DNA from: Wohlfahrtiimonas chitiniclastica DSM 18708
GTDB lineage: Bacteria > Pseudomonadota > Gammaproteobacteria > Cardiobacteriales > Wohlfahrtiimonadaceae
Direction: 5' to 3'
NCBI RefSeq assembly: GCF_000375345.1
Contig: NZ_AQXD01000002.1
Span: 90,123 to 127,376, forward strand
Length of the DNA stretch: 37,254 nucleotides
The position numbers were made by a program, and so were the translations under genes. A model generated the notes under the pieces. The model did not search any database, was not told where the DNA came from, and was given only the letters and a program-made list of their open reading frames with translations. This document shows, one piece after another, positions 9,471-17,227 of the stretch (the first letter of the stretch is position 1; every line of letters starts with the position of its first letter).

Positions 9471-9473
9471 AAT
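9444..9473 (+). promoter_or_regulatory. rightward promoter of the LOG-orn region
   Basis: On the plus strand, TGT-TATAAT (hexamer at 9468-9473) is preceded by ATAACA (9444-9449) with an 18-base spacer. Transcription would start near 9480, giving a leader of about 36 bases before the ATG at 9516. The -35 of each promoter overlaps the -10 of the other because bases 9441-9449 and 9465-9473 are perfect inverted copies. Confidence 0.7.
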
Positions 9474-9515
9474 TCCCCGCCCGTGAACAGACAAAATCAA
9501 AAGAAGAGGGCAAAC

Positions 9516-10118
9516 ATGTTGTGGGATGTGCATCAAATCGATTCGGAATTGAAAGAAGCAAAACGTGTACTCAATGATTTAGGGCGCGCGGTTACCATTT
9601 TTGGCTCTGCACGCATTCCTGAGGATGATCCTTATTATGTGGCAACGGTCAATGTTGCCAAAGCGATCGCACAACAAGGTTACGCCATTATTTCTGGCGG
9701 TGGCCCTGGCATCATGGCCGCGGCAAATCAAGGCGCGGTGGAAGGTGGCGCAGAATCTGTGGGTTTAAACATTATCTTGCCTCGTGAACAGCACCCGAAT
9801 CCTTATCAAACCCGCTCATTGCGATTTTCTCAGTTTTATCCACGTAAAATGAGTTTTTTCAATTATTCATGTGCGTACATTTGTATGCCGGGCGGTTTTG
9901 GCACACTCGATGAGCTCTTTGAAGTGATGACGCTTGTGCAAACAGGTAAATTACAGCGTTCACCGGTGATTTTGTATGACAGTGGCTTTTGGGCGCCTGT
10001 GTTTGAATGGTTTAAAACCACATTGCTGGATAAAAAACTCATCAGCACAGATACATTTGATTGGCTGCACATGGTGGATTCTGTTGAGGATGTTTTGGCG
10101 GTGCTTGATAAAAAATAA
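9516..10118 (+). CDS. LOG-family (TIGR00730) phosphoribohydrolase-like protein
   Basis: A 200-residue Rossmann-like protein of the LOG family. It carries both family signatures: SGGGPGIMAAANQGA (about 60-74) and PGGFGTLDELFE (125-136, the PGGxGTxxE motif that binds the nucleotide phosphate and holds the catalytic Glu). Characterised members hydrolyse nucleoside or cytokinin 5'-monophosphates to the free base and ribose 5-phosphate; the natural substrate here is unknown. The ATG at 9516 is chosen because AAGAGG lies 8 bases upstream and the domain begins soon after. The frame is open to 9453, but that would start upstream of the likely transcription start. It is the first gene of the rightward run. 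Confidence 0.85.
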   Translation: MLWDVHQIDSELKEAKRVLNDLGRAVTIFGSARIPEDDPYYVATVNVAKAIAQQGYAIISGGGPGIMAAANQGAVEGGAESVGLNIILPREQHPNPYQTRSLRFSQFYPRKMSFFNYSCAYICMPGGFGTLDELFEVMTLVQTGKLQRSPVILYDSGFWAPVFEWFKTTLLDKKLISTDTFDWLHMVDSVEDVLAVLDKK

Positions 10119-10152
10119 CCATCACGCAAGGGCACACAGCACAAAGCAGCCG

Positions 10153-10161
10153 TGATAAAAT
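10153..10161 (+). promoter_or_regulatory. possible extended -10 upstream of orn
   Basis: TGA-TAAAAT at 10153-10161 in the 80-base gap between the LOG gene and orn matches an extended -10. No good -35 lies 16-18 bases upstream. A 6-base inverted repeat (ATCACG/CGTGAT) overlaps its 5' side. It could give orn its own transcript. Confidence 0.35.
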
Positions 10162-10198
10162 GGCAGCTTTATTGAATCAATTATTGAAAAGGTAGAAC

Positions 10199-10741
10199 AT
10201 GCAGTCAGATCGTTATTTGTTTTGGGTAGATTTAGAGATGACCGGTTTAGAAGAGAACCTAGATCACATCATAGAAATTGCCTCCATCGTAACGGACAGC
10301 GACTTAAATGTTGTGGCCGAAGGTCCTGTGATCGCCATTCATCAGCCGGATGATGTGTTGGATTTGATGGATGACTGGAATCAAAAAACGCATGGTGAAT
10401 CTGGCTTGATTGAGCGCGTGCGTGAAAGCAATATTGGCCTTGCTGAAGCCGAAGAGATGACGTATGAATTCTTACGTTTATGGATCGCAAAAGGTTCATC
10501 GCCTTTGTGTGGCAACAGCATTGGCACTGATCGCCGATTCTTAAAGCGCTACATGCCCCACATTGATCAATATCTGCATTATCGCAATGTGGATGTGAGC
10601 TCATTTAAAGAGATGATCAAGCGTTGGTATCCGGATGGCGCGATGTATGAAAAACAAAATACACACAAAGCCTTAGATGACATCCGTGAATCGATTGGCG
10701 AATTGAAGTTCTACCGCACCCATTATTTACAACAACATTAA
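10199..10741 (+). CDS. orn: oligoribonuclease Orn
   Basis: 3'-5' exoribonuclease that degrades short RNA oligomers, mainly dinucleotides (including pGpG from c-di-GMP breakdown), to mononucleotides; often essential in gammaproteobacteria. The 180-residue protein has the full DEDDh catalytic set: D11 and E13 in WVDLEMTG, D111 in NSIGTDRRF, and H156 and D161 in [11 protein letters not shown]. Length and motifs match the family. A Shine-Dalgarno-like AAAAGG precedes the ATG. pgpA follows after 14 bases. Confidence 0.96.
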   Translation: MQSDRYLFWVDLEMTGLEENLDHIIEIASIVTDSDLNVVAEGPVIAIHQPDDVLDLMDDWNQKTHGESGLIERVRESNIGLAEAEEMTYEFLRLWIAKGSSPLCGNSIGTDRRFLKRYMPHIDQYLHYRNVDVSSFKEMIKRWYPDGAMYEKQNTHKALDDIRESIGELKFYRTHYLQQH

Positions 10742-10755
10742 TCGAGGAGCGCACG

Positions 10756-11253
10756 ATGCACAGCAAACATGATCACTCTGTCAAGATGACGATTAAAACG
10801 CCCGCGCAATTTTTAGCGTCCGGTTTTGGTTCAGGCTGTGCACCGGTGGCGCCCGGCACTTTTGGGACATTGGCAGCGGTGCCATTTTGGTTTGCGATGA
10901 CATATTTACCAGATTTATGGTATGCCGTGATCACAGCGTTTGTTTTTGTGTTAGGTTGCATCGTCAGTGATCAAGCGAGCCGTGAGCTCAATGTGCATGA
11001 TCATGGCGGCATTGTGATCGATGAATTTGTGGGCTTTTTCATTACGATGTTTTTAGTGCCTGTGAACATTTATACGGCGATTTTGGGCTTTGTGCTCTTT
11101 CGCATTTTTGATGTGATCAAACCTTGGCCCATTCAATGGGTGGATCAAAAGATGAAAGGTGGCATTGGCATCATGGTGGACGATGTATTAGCTGGCATCA
11201 TGGCATTGATCAGCATTCATTTGATCCTTTGGGGTTATGCGGTGCTTAGCTAA
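10756..11253 (+). CDS. pgpA: phosphatidylglycerophosphatase A
   Basis: Inner-membrane phosphatase that converts phosphatidylglycerol phosphate to phosphatidylglycerol. The 165-residue protein has the PgpA signatures FGSGCAPVAPGTFGTLAA (about 25-42), GGIVIDEFVGFF (about 85-96), FRIFDVIKPWPI (about 115-126) and the late MVDDVLAGI. It has about four membrane segments. The ATG has GAGGAG upstream at good spacing. The last 17 bases overlap the start of the nuclease gene. The usual partner in many gammaproteobacteria is thiL; here it follows orn instead. Confidence 0.93.
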   Translation: MHSKHDHSVKMTIKTPAQFLASGFGSGCAPVAPGTFGTLAAVPFWFAMTYLPDLWYAVITAFVFVLGCIVSDQASRELNVHDHGGIVIDEFVGFFITMFLVPVNIYTAILGFVLFRIFDVIKPWPIQWVDQKMKGGIGIMVDDVLAGIMALISIHLILWGYAVLS

Positions 11254-11857
11254 ACGCATCGGGCGTTATGTTCGATGGCGAATCGGTAAAGCGCGCAGCA
11301 ATCCGCGCTTTTATCAGCATTTATTGGTGCCAATTTGCTGCATTGCGCTGCTCATCATCTCCAGCTTTTATGTGCCGAAAGGGCAGAGATATGATGATGA
11401 AGCGTATGATGTTTATCCCATTGTTATCACTTGCCAATTAGAGCGCATCATTGATGGGGATACAGTCGTTATGCAATGCCCAAAAGCCCATGATCCACGT
11501 GAAACATCGCGCCGCTCTGTGCGCATCTGGGGGATTGATGCCCCAGAAACAGGGCAAAAGCCGTGGGGTAAAATGGCCACGCAAACCCTGACAAAGATCA
11601 TCGGTGCACATCGATCGATTGAACTTCAGGTGATGGCAAAAGATCAATATGGCCGATTATTGGCTAAACTGTTTATTCAAGCGCAGGATGTGGGGCTTGA
11701 GATGGTGGAAGCAGGCGCTGCGGTGGTCTATGCACGCTATAATCATGATCAAGACTACATAAATGCACAAAAACGCGCTAAAATGTCCCGATTAGGCATT
11801 TGGCAAACAGCTGGCGCGCAACAACAACCCGAACAATGGCGGCGGCTGCATCCGTAA
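11237..11857 (+). CDS. membrane-anchored thermonuclease-family (SNase-like) protein
   Basis: A 206-residue protein with a basic N-terminus, one hydrophobic segment (about residues 29-45) and a staphylococcal-nuclease-like OB-fold domain. Catalytic-type residues are present: IIDGDT (71-76), RIWGIDAPET (96-105, metal-binding Asp, catalytic Glu region) and DQYGR (136-140, catalytic Arg region). The Arg-rich cytoplasmic side and lack of a clear cleavage site suggest a membrane anchor with the nuclease domain in the periplasm; a cleaved signal is the alternative. The start overlaps pgpA by 17 bases with GGGG just before the ATG. Biological substrate unknown; DNA or RNA cleavage is inferred from the family. 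Confidence 0.82.
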   Translation: MRCLAKRIGRYVRWRIGKARSNPRFYQHLLVPICCIALLIISSFYVPKGQRYDDEAYDVYPIVITCQLERIIDGDTVVMQCPKAHDPRETSRRSVRIWGIDAPETGQKPWGKMATQTLTKIIGAHRSIELQVMAKDQYGRLLAKLFIQAQDVGLEMVEAGAAVVYARYNHDQDYINAQKRAKMSRLGIWQTAGAQQQPEQWRRLHP

Positions 11858-11873
11858 ATCATTTGGTATAGAT

Positions 11874-12488
11874 ATGTTTTTAAATCATCGAGAAGAAGAA
11901 TTAGCCCACAACGAATCCCTCCTTTTGTCACAATACACACATTGGTGGATTTTTGTCGTGCCAGGTTTATGGCTGTTGGCAGGCATTTATTTAGCATTGA
12001 ATGCTGCGCTCCATGGCTCGTTTTCTCTTTATTCGTTGTTGATGTGGCCAGCGCCACAAAGTGGCACAGGGCTCAGTTATACGGTGCAAAGCTATCTTGC
12101 GATGGGATCAGAAGTGGTGCAAGCGCATCTACCACACTCGATGTATGAATTTTTAAATGGCATCCGCTTGCATCCGCGCAAGTGGCTCAGCCAATTGGTG
12201 CTGCTTTATGCGTTGTATCGCTTAGTGCGAGCAACGTTAACATTTTTAACCACTAAAGTGATGGTGACAGATCAACGCATTTTAGTGGTGACAGGGCTTT
12301 TTCGCCCACAGCGCGTTGAATTTCCGCGTTTACATGTGGATGCCTTTCACATTAAAAAAGGCTTCCTGAGCCGATTCATGGATGTGGGGACATTGATCAT
12401 TCAGGCTTCTGGTGGTTTAACGGCACGTTTGCCCGCCATCAAAATGCCTGAAGCTTTGACCACATGCGTTGTTGAGAATGAAAAATGA
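11874..12488 (+). CDS. membrane protein with bacterial PH domain
   Basis: A 204-residue protein with two membrane segments (about 23-47 and 105-127) separated by an unusually long loop of about 55 residues. A C-terminal bacterial pleckstrin-homology-like (YdbS/bPH2 type) domain follows, with TKVMVTDQRILVVTGLF and PRLHVDAFHIKKGFL. Members of this group are poorly characterised membrane proteins. The end overlaps the start of the lipid-transporter permease gene by 4 bases (ATGA), so translation is likely coupled. A role alongside the lipid transporter is plausible from position only. Confidence 0.7.
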   Translation: MFLNHREEELAHNESLLLSQYTHWWIFVVPGLWLLAGIYLALNAALHGSFSLYSLLMWPAPQSGTGLSYTVQSYLAMGSEVVQAHLPHSMYEFLNGIRLHPRKWLSQLVLLYALYRLVRATLTFLTTKVMVTDQRILVVTGLFRPQRVEFPRLHVDAFHIKKGFLSRFMDVGTLIIQASGGLTARLPAIKMPEALTTCVVENEK

Positions 12489-13603
12489 TGATGCTGACGC
12501 AAAACAATAATCAGTTGATGCTTGAGGGCGAATGGACAATTGGCAATACGCCCGTCATTGAAAAATCCATTGCGGCGATTGATTGGACGAAGCTCGACTT
12601 ATCCAATGCCATTGAGATCAATGGCAGCGCTTTAACCTCATTAGACACAAGCGGTGCTTATTGGATGGGCACGATTGTCAAAGCGTTAAAAGCCAAAAAT
12701 GGTCAAGCAAATTTAACTGCGTTTCATGGTGAATTTGCGAACTTGGTGAATTTCATCTCCGATAAGATGAATGCCTTTGAGCCCGATGCTTTAGATGATC
12801 CGAAAAAAGATCCTTTCTTTGTGGCGGTGGGGAAGCGCACCTATTTGGCGAAAGATCAAACCTATCGCTTTTTTGACTTTATTGGCCAAGTGGCGATGGT
12901 GACGTTTAAAAATCTCGCCCATCCTTGGTCGATCCGCTGGAAAACCATGTGGTCAAATGTGCAAACGGGCGGCGTACAAGCACTCTTTATCATCGGTTTA
13001 TTGAACTTTTTGATCGGCATCGTGATTGCTTATCAGGGCGGTGCGTTGTTAAAGCAATATGGTGCGAACATCTTTGTGGTTGAGTTGATTTCGATCTCGA
13101 TGCTCAGAGAATTGGCACCATTGATGACGGCCATCATTGTAGCCGGGCGGACAGGTTCTGCGATCGCGGCGCAAATTGGCACCATGGTGGTCAATGAAGA
13201 GGTGGATGCACTGAGCACCATTGGCATTAATCCACTCGATCAATTGGTGGTGCCAAAGATGTTAGCGCTCATCATCGCGCTTCCATTTTTAACCGTATTT
13301 GCAGACGTGTGCAGCGTGTTTGGCGGCATGGTGCTCGCGAATACTTATTTAGATGTCTCTTTTAGCACCTTCGTCGAGCGCATTCCGCAAGTGATGACGG
13401 TGGATACGTTATTGGTGGGCTTAGCGAAAACACCGTTGTTTGCCATCATCATTTCATTGACGGGTTGCTATCAAGGCTTTCGCGTCAGTGGTGGCGCAGA
13501 TAGCGTTGGGCAACAAACCACCATTTCTGTGGTGCAATCGATCTTTTTAGTGATCATTTGCGATGCGATTTTCTCCATTATTACAAGGAATGTGCCGATC
13601 TAA
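12485..13603 (+). CDS. MlaE-like lipid ABC transporter permease with N-terminal STAS domain
   Basis: Inner-membrane permease of an Mce/Mla-type phospholipid transporter. The 372-residue protein is a fusion. Residues 1 to about 105 form a STAS-like domain (the role of MlaB in E. coli) with a DTSG motif near residue 55. The rest is the MlaE permease domain with family stretches GALLKQYGANIFVVELISISMLRELAPLMTAIIVAGRTGSAIAAQIGTM (split here: the ELAPL and GRTGSA blocks are at about 211-230) and NPLDQLVVPKM. About five to six membrane helices. It overlaps the preceding gene by 4 bases and the ATPase gene by 1 base (TAATG). A separate mlaB gene is therefore not needed. Confidence 0.9.
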   Translation: MMMLTQNNNQLMLEGEWTIGNTPVIEKSIAAIDWTKLDLSNAIEINGSALTSLDTSGAYWMGTIVKALKAKNGQANLTAFHGEFANLVNFISDKMNAFEPDALDDPKKDPFFVAVGKRTYLAKDQTYRFFDFIGQVAMVTFKNLAHPWSIRWKTMWSNVQTGGVQALFIIGLLNFLIGIVIAYQGGALLKQYGANIFVVELISISMLRELAPLMTAIIVAGRTGSAIAAQIGTMVVNEEVDALSTIGINPLDQLVVPKMLALIIALPFLTVFADVCSVFGGMVLANTYLDVSFSTFVERIPQVMTVDTLLVGLAKTPLFAIIISLTGCYQGFRVSGGADSVGQQTTISVVQSIFLVIICDAIFSIITRNVPI

Positions 13604-14388
13604 TGACAGAAACAGTAGACAATAACATTGCCATCGAGATTGAGCACCTTTATAACCGCTTTGGCACCCATTCAGTGCATGAAGATCTCAATATGACGGT
13701 GCAAAAGGGTGAATTGGTGGCATTGGTGGGCGGTTCAGGCTCAGGGAAAACCACGTTGCTGCGCTCGATCATCATGCTGCTAAAACCCTATTCAGGGCAA
13801 GTGTATATGTTTGGTGAGCCGATTTGGGGCATCAGCAATCAGCAACAAATGCAGCTGCGTAAGCGCTTTGGCATGCTCTTTCAAAGTGGGGCGTTGTTCA
13901 GCTCTTTAACGGTGTTAGAAAATGTCATGGTGCCGATGAAAGAACATTTAAAGCTCTCAACAGCGGAGATGAAGGAGCTGGCAGAGCTTAAAATTGTGCT
14001 CTCTGGCTTGCCTGCCCATGCGGCCAATCTCTATCCCCGTGAGTTGTCAGGCGGGATGATTAAGCGTGCATCCCTTGCGCGTGCATTAGCACTTGATCCG
14101 CAATTACTCTTTTTAGATGAACCGACCGCAGGGCTTGATCCTGTGGGGGCAGGGGAGTTTGATGATTTGATGAATCAGCTCAAAGACTCGCTTTCATTGA
14201 CCATCATGATGGTGACACACGACCTTGATTCATTGTGGGCTGTGACGGATAAAGTGGCATTTTTGGGTGAAAAGAAAATTTTGGCCTATCAACCGATGCC
14301 AGAGTTGGTGAAAGACCCACATCCATTGATTCAAAAGTATTTTCAAGGGCCAAGGGGCCGAGCAACAGAGGAAGCTTATGGAAAATAA
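13603..14388 (+). CDS. MlaF-like ABC transporter ATPase
   Basis: Cytoplasmic ATPase that powers the MlaE-like permease. The 261-residue protein has Walker A GGSGSGKTT (43-51), Q-loop MLFQSGALFSSLTV (91-104), the MlaF-type signature LSGGMIKRASLARA (148-161) and Walker B LLFLDEPTAGLDP (168-180). The LSGGM rather than LSGGQ signature is typical of Mce-associated ATPases. The ATG at 13603 overlaps the permease stop (TAATG); a longer frame from 13558 would run inside the permease gene and is rejected. The last 11 bases overlap the MCE gene. Confidence 0.93.
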   Translation: MTETVDNNIAIEIEHLYNRFGTHSVHEDLNMTVQKGELVALVGGSGSGKTTLLRSIIMLLKPYSGQVYMFGEPIWGISNQQQMQLRKRFGMLFQSGALFSSLTVLENVMVPMKEHLKLSTAEMKELAELKIVLSGLPAHAANLYPRELSGGMIKRASLARALALDPQLLFLDEPTAGLDPVGAGEFDDLMNQLKDSLSLTIMMVTHDLDSLWAVTDKVAFLGEKKILAYQPMPELVKDPHPLIQKYFQGPRGRATEEAYGK

Positions 14389-15319
14389 ATTCAGTTTTGC
14401 CGCCGTTGGCGTATTTGTGGTGGGCTTTAGCATTGCGCTGTTAGCGCTTGTGGTGTGGCTCACCGTGGGAACCGATAAGGTCAAATATCTGCCTTATAAA
14501 GTGGTGACCAATGAGTCAGTGTCTGGTCTATCTGTCAATTCTGTGGTGGATTATAAAGGCGTGGATGTGGGCGTTGTGCGTAAAATTGAGCTCAATGACT
14601 TAGATCCCCGTTATGTGATCATCTCCCTTGACATTGCGGCAGGCACACCGATTAAATCGGATACAGAAGCCGTATTAACCAGCCGCGGCATCACGGGATT
14701 GGTGGGCGTGAGCTTGCGTGGTGGCACAGAGAGTGCGCCAAATGTGGTGCCCACTGAAAGTGATCCTGTGCCAGAGATCAAAAATGGCCCTTCGTTATCG
14801 CAGCGTTTAGACACGGCATTTAATGATGCCACACGCGCATTGAGCGGCGTTTCTGAAAAGTTGGACATGGTGCTCACCACACAAAATGCTGAGCATGTGA
14901 ACAATATTTTGCGTAACCTTGATGTGGTCACCAGTAACTTTGCAGAAAGCTCAGAAGATTTAAAAGAGATGGTAGATGATGCCAGTAAATTCTTCCGTGG
15001 TTTAGAGCCGAAGATTGACAGAGCATTGTCAGCGATTGATTCTTTCAGTGCCATTGCAGAAAATGTGAAAACAGCCTCCGATGGCTTAACCTCAACGCTT
15101 GACAATGCAGACAGCACCTTAAAAGCATGGGGTGCAACAGCGGTGGAATGGCGTAACTTTGGGCAATCTGTGCGCTCGCAAGTGCCAAATTTAAATTCAA
15201 CATTTACAGAGCTCAACAATGTGTTGTATCAAATGTCATTGTTGATCACGCAACTGAACAATCAGCCGAACTCATTGATCATGGGTAAAGGCAAACCAAA
15301 ACCAGGCCCAGGTGAATAA
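14378..15319 (+). CDS. MCE-domain substrate-binding protein
   Basis: Periplasmic lipid-binding subunit anchored in the inner membrane. The 313-residue protein has one N-terminal membrane helix (about 9-31) and a single MCE domain (about 38-125; VSGLSVNSVVDYKGVDVGVV and LTSRGITGLVGVSL). A long, largely helical region (about 140-290) with regularly spaced hydrophobics and a Pro/Lys/Gly tail (KGKPKPGPGE) follow. It is longer than MlaD (about 183 residues), which ends soon after the MCE domain. The helical tail may form a coiled-coil needle or reach the lipoprotein encoded next. Start overlaps the ATPase gene by 11 bases. Confidence 0.88.
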   Translation: MENKFSFAAVGVFVVGFSIALLALVVWLTVGTDKVKYLPYKVVTNESVSGLSVNSVVDYKGVDVGVVRKIELNDLDPRYVIISLDIAAGTPIKSDTEAVLTSRGITGLVGVSLRGGTESAPNVVPTESDPVPEIKNGPSLSQRLDTAFNDATRALSGVSEKLDMVLTTQNAEHVNNILRNLDVVTSNFAESSEDLKEMVDDASKFFRGLEPKIDRALSAIDSFSAIAENVKTASDGLTSTLDNADSTLKAWGATAVEWRNFGQSVRSQVPNLNSTFTELNNVLYQMSLLITQLNNQPNSLIMGKGKPKPGPGE

Positions 15320-15328
15320 GGAGTGATG

Positions 15329-15916
15329 ATGAAGATGAAATTAACAGGTTTAATGGCGGCAATGCTTGTGATGGCAGGGTGTTCTTCTGCGCCGTATAAA
15401 ACGCAATACACCTTAGCCACTGAGGGCGCAAACATTGTTGAAACAGCGCATCAAAAGCCTTATGGCATTGTGGTGGGTGATGTGAAAAGTTTTGGCATGG
15501 GCAACAATGTGGACATGACCTATTCACGTGATGCCAATACAGTGGAGGTCTATACGAAAAGTGCATGGGTCGAGCCGCCTGTTCAGCAGATTCAAGTGGC
15601 AATTGCCAATGGTTTGATGGCATCGAATGCGTATCGTGATGTGGTGGTGTCACCGACGTCATTGACGGGCGCGTATAAAGTGGACACCACCATTCAAAAA
15701 ATGCAGCAATATTTTGACAATGGCCACAGTTATGTGGAGTTGAGTTTGATGGTGCGTTTACTCAATAACAGCCAGCAAAAATTGGTGTTCTCGAAAAAAT
15801 ACAGCATTAAAGAGCCTGTCGAAAGCTTAAATGCAGAGGGCGGCGTTGCGGCTTATAACAGAGCGTTAACGCGTTTATTGCCAGAGATCATCCGCGATAT
15901 TACGACACAATCATAA
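15329..15916 (+). CDS. ABC-type transport auxiliary lipoprotein (PqiC-like)
   Basis: A 195-residue outer-membrane lipoprotein precursor with signal MKMKLTGLMAAMLVMAGC (lipobox VMAGC) and a domain of the ABC transport auxiliary component family, whose PqiC member is associated with the PqiAB MCE system. The pattern YDRDANTV-like (here YSRDANTVEVYTKSAWVEPP), then a VQVAIANGL helix fits the family. Several start codons are stacked (GTG 15323, ATG 15326, 15329, 15335); AAGGAG at 15318-15323 places the ATG at 15329 at the best spacing. It is the fourth component of the transporter and gives the system an outer-membrane part. Confidence 0.8.
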   Translation: MKMKLTGLMAAMLVMAGCSSAPYKTQYTLATEGANIVETAHQKPYGIVVGDVKSFGMGNNVDMTYSRDANTVEVYTKSAWVEPPVQQIQVAIANGLMASNAYRDVVVSPTSLTGAYKVDTTIQKMQQYFDNGHSYVELSLMVRLLNNSQQKLVFSKKYSIKEPVESLNAEGGVAAYNRALTRLLPEIIRDITTQS

Positions 15917-15924
15917 AGGCCATC

Positions 15925-16815
15925 ATGCAGTATCAACACATCATTGAGGCGTTGCCCGCGCCAGATTTTTCAGAGTTTGTGCCGTTAAAGTGGCAACATC
16001 ATGCTGTGGGCTGTATGCATGCGCGCATTGTGCCATTGTTGGCAAAATATCCACATATTTTTCAAGATGTGGATGGGCAATCCATGCGCTTTACGGATGA
16101 GTTTTTAGCGCTCGACATTGCAAAGCGTTCTGCATTGCTTGAGATCGTCAGTCATGATTTAAAGGCGAATCATGTGGTGCCTAATTGGCGAGATGAACTC
16201 TTTACTGTGTATTTAGATGCTGCGCGCACTTTGCCACTCTTTCAAATCGAGCGGGGTGTGTTGCCAGTGCTTGGGTTACAAGCGCACGGTGTGCATTTAA
16301 ATGGTTTCACTTTCATCGAAGGTGAGCCGCACATTTGGATTGCAGAGCGCTCAGCAACGCGCCCGATTGCCCCTTTAAAGTTGGATCAATTGGTGGCAGG
16401 TGGCTTGCCTGCCGATCTCACGTTGCTTGAGAATGTTTGTAAAGAAGCCGGGGAAGAAGCCGGCATTCCTGAAGTGGTGGCGCGTACTGCTCAACCCTTT
16501 GGCAGCTTGCAATATCTAACGCCCGCTGAAGATGGCTTTGGCATTCGCAATGACATGCTTCATGCCTTTGACATTGAGCTGCCCATTGATTTTATGCCCC
16601 ACAATCAAGATGGTGAAGTGGCACGCTTTATGCGTTTGCCTTTGCCAGAATTATGGGCAATTTTGAAAAAGCCTGATCAATTTAAACCAAACACAGCTTG
16701 GGTGATGCTTCATTTTTTATTGCGCCGCGGTTGGCTAGATGTCTCTGAGGCGGAAGCTCGTTATTTAGCTGAACATTTATCACTTTCAGGAAATTATGCA
16801 CCACATCATCATTAA
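15925..16815 (+). CDS. Nudix hydrolase with N-terminal DUF4743-type domain
   Basis: A 296-residue protein. The N-terminal part (1 to about 110) resembles the domain found in front of Nudix domains in yeast and plant relatives sometimes annotated as thiamine pyrophosphokinase-related. The Nudix domain follows (about 112-250) with the box GGLPADLTLLE..CKEAGEEAGI (159-181): the Glu residues of REUxEE are kept, with Lys in place of the usual Arg. Some relatives act on oxidised thiamine diphosphate analogues; the substrate here is not known. It lies 8 bases after the lipoprotein gene and overlaps the GNAT gene by 20 bases. Confidence 0.8.
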   Translation: MQYQHIIEALPAPDFSEFVPLKWQHHAVGCMHARIVPLLAKYPHIFQDVDGQSMRFTDEFLALDIAKRSALLEIVSHDLKANHVVPNWRDELFTVYLDAARTLPLFQIERGVLPVLGLQAHGVHLNGFTFIEGEPHIWIAERSATRPIAPLKLDQLVAGGLPADLTLLENVCKEAGEEAGIPEVVARTAQPFGSLQYLTPAEDGFGIRNDMLHAFDIELPIDFMPHNQDGEVARFMRLPLPELWAILKKPDQFKPNTAWVMLHFLLRRGWLDVSEAEARYLAEHLSLSGNYAPHHH

Positions 16816-17227
16816 GGGTCGCACAGACCCAACGATTGCGGAGGCTTTTGCCATTCGTGATGCTGTATTTACACAAGAGCAAGGCTACGCCGCAGAGATT
16901 GACATCGATGATTATGATGACATTGCCCATCATGTGATTGTGTATCAGGGTGATCAAGCCATTGCCACAGCGCGCCTCATTCCTTTGGGGAATATTGGTA
17001 AAATAGGGCGCGTTGCGGTGTTAAAGTCTCATCGTGGGCAGGGCATAGGATTGCTTCTGATGCAGGCGCTCATGACGCAGGCAAAACAATTGCCCATCAC
17101 ATCACTTGCGCTCTCGTCACAAGTGCATGCCATTGCCTTTTATGAAAAATTAGGCTTTGTGGCGGAAGGTGAGATTTATCTAGAAGATGGCGAGCCGCAC
17201 ATTCATATGGTGAAAAAACTAGCTTAA
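16796..17227 (+). CDS. GNAT family N-acetyltransferase
   Basis: A 143-residue single-domain acetyltransferase. The acetyl-CoA pyrophosphate loop is SHRGQGIGLLLM (about 78-89), preceded by the beta-strand IGRVAVL and followed by the LSSQVHAIAFYEKLGF motif (about 107-122). The overall layout with an N-terminal IRDAVFTQEQGY is that of YjcF/ElaA-like small GNATs; substrate unknown. AGGAAA precedes the ATG. The start overlaps the Nudix gene by 20 bases and the end overlaps the convergent ung gene by 9 bases; I find no terminator between them. Confidence 0.88.
   Translation: MHHIIIKGRTDPTIAEAFAIRDAVFTQEQGYAAEIDIDDYDDIAHHVIVYQGDQAIATARLIPLGNIGKIGRVAVLKSHRGQGIGLLLMQALMTQAKQLPITSLALSSQVHAIAFYEKLGFVAEGEIYLEDGEPHIHMVKKLA

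Noticed and set aside
14611-15219. Long antisense open frame (about 200 codons) inside the MCE-protein gene
   Set aside because: It lies wholly opposite a well-supported gene, has no recognisable domain or ribosome site, and its residue make-up is what the reverse strand of that gene would give.
15279-15662. Minus-strand open frame of 127 codons over the auxiliary lipoprotein gene
   Set aside because: Covered by a lipoprotein gene with lipobox and operon context; His/Pro/Ser-rich shadow translation.
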